Part shown: positions 63,546-64,000 of the stretch, piece after piece
Position numbering within the stretch: position 1 is the first letter of the stretch
How the letters are laid out: the number at the start of each line of letters is the position of its first letter
From: Planctomycetaceae bacterium
GTDB lineage: Bacteria > Planctomycetota > Planctomycetia > Planctomycetales > Planctomycetaceae
DNA length: 64,000 bases
Direction of reading: 5' to 3'
Assembly (NCBI GenBank): GCA_041398785.1
Contig: JAWKUA010000003.1
Span: 1-64,000, forward strand
Position numbers and translations under genes: made by a program
Notes under the pieces: generated by a model
Seen by the model: the letters and a program-made list of their open reading frames with translations, nothing else
The model's database searches: none
What the model was told of the DNA's origin: nothing

Positions 63546-64000
63546 TCACTCTTCGTCCCGGTAGAATCCGCGAAACAAGGCGTCCAGACTCGGTGGGCTG
63601 ATACTCATGTCAGCAATCGGCTGAGTCGCCGCCCAGGTCACAAGTTGCCGCGACGGACCCTGCATCGTCAGTTGCCAGCCGTTTCGAAATCTGCGGTCCG
63701 GCGTCAGAAAGTCGGGCCACGATACCTTGTCGGCGCACTCTTCAGAGTCAAACACCAGCGAAACCATTCGCGGCGCGCGAGCCTTCAGTGCGTGCAGTGT
63801 ATCATTGGCAACGATCCGCCCGCTTCGAATGATGGCAACGTCGTCACACAGGCTTTCGACTTCGCTCAGGGTGTGGCTGGAAAAGAACACCGTACGACCA
63901 TCCGCCGCCATTTCGCGCAGGCAGTCTGCCAGAACATCCTGCATCAGAGGATCGAGCCCCGAAGTCGGTTCGTCCAGAATCACAAGGCGAGGCCGATGGG
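63546..64000 (-). CDS. ABC transporter ATP-binding protein (partial, C-terminal part)
   Basis: The frame is open to the right edge (...HRPRLVILDEP), so the Walker A and signature motifs lie outside the window. Visible are the end of Walker B and the D-loop (LVILDEPTSGLDP), the switch histidine in TVFFSSHTLSEVESLCDD, and a C-terminal domain of about 75 residues after IVANDTLHALKARAPRMVSLVF that resembles the DUF4162 domain of ABC-2 exporter ATPases. It works with the permease encoded next. The GTG at 63983 is internal, not the true start. Confidence 0.9.
   Translation of the reverse strand, partial: HRPRLVILDEPTSGLDPLMQDVLADCLREMAADGRTVFFSSHTLSEVESLCDDVAIIRSGRIVANDTLHALKARAPRMVSLVFDSEECADKVSWPDFLTPDRRFRNGWQLTMQGPSRQLVTWAATQPIADMSISPPSLDALFRGFYRDEE

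Overview
The window is high-GC bacterial chromosome and most likely comes from a planctomycete. The strongest pointers are a DUF1592-type cytochrome gene followed by a DUF1552 gene (46048-50461), a long MoxR/DUF58/BatA/VWA membrane-protein cluster, two adjacent Uma2-family genes, a Ser/Thr kinase with a long low-complexity tail, and many large secreted proteins of unknown function. I saw no rRNA, tRNA, CRISPR array, insertion sequence or phage gene. Three genes (18060-19575, 47437-50461, 56888-58642) are broken by apparent frameshifts, so either the assembly has indel errors or some genes are decaying.

Layout. 1-4461 (plus strand): the end of a beta-sandwich-like protein, a gap, a glutaredoxin-like membrane protein coupled to a TIGR04282/DUF2064 glycosyltransferase-like protein, a stand-alone response regulator and an RlmI-like rRNA methyltransferase. 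4488-8787: a minus-strand thioredoxin-fold protein without active-site cysteines, then a Ser/Thr kinase with DFS in place of DFG, then accA. 9193-16376: housekeeping genes (CvpA-like, dtd, thiO, an unknown membrane protein, a site-2 protease, murJ), with a compact palindromic repeat near 13.7 kb. 16517-20854: a ribose-type sugar ABC transporter (binding lipoprotein, frameshifted ATPase, permease with an unusual 160-residue insertion). 21158-21997: a SirB1-like protein.

22114-39870 is the most striking part: about 18 kb, all on the minus strand, read in the order MoxR ATPase, DUF58, BatA/VWA, VWA, large DUF4175-like membrane protein, Gln-rich coiled-coil protein, secreted helical protein, NPCBM protein, active HtrA-like protease, HtrA-like pseudoprotease. 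Several junctions overlap or are almost touching, which points to co-expression and to an envelope complex. Just upstream, on the same strand, lie a degenerate sulfatase-fold protein and a secreted helical-repeat protein.

43095-64000: two Uma2 nuclease-like genes, a Rid-like gene divergent from a PLD nuclease-like gene, the DUF1552/DUF1592 pair, a small secreted orphan, an MMPL/RND exporter, a PilZ protein, an acidic lipoprotein with a C-terminal membrane anchor, a frameshifted DUF885 peptidase-like gene, 6-phosphogluconate dehydrogenase next to a KDG-type sugar kinase, an STN-domain protein, and an ABC-2 permease with its ATPase running off the right edge.
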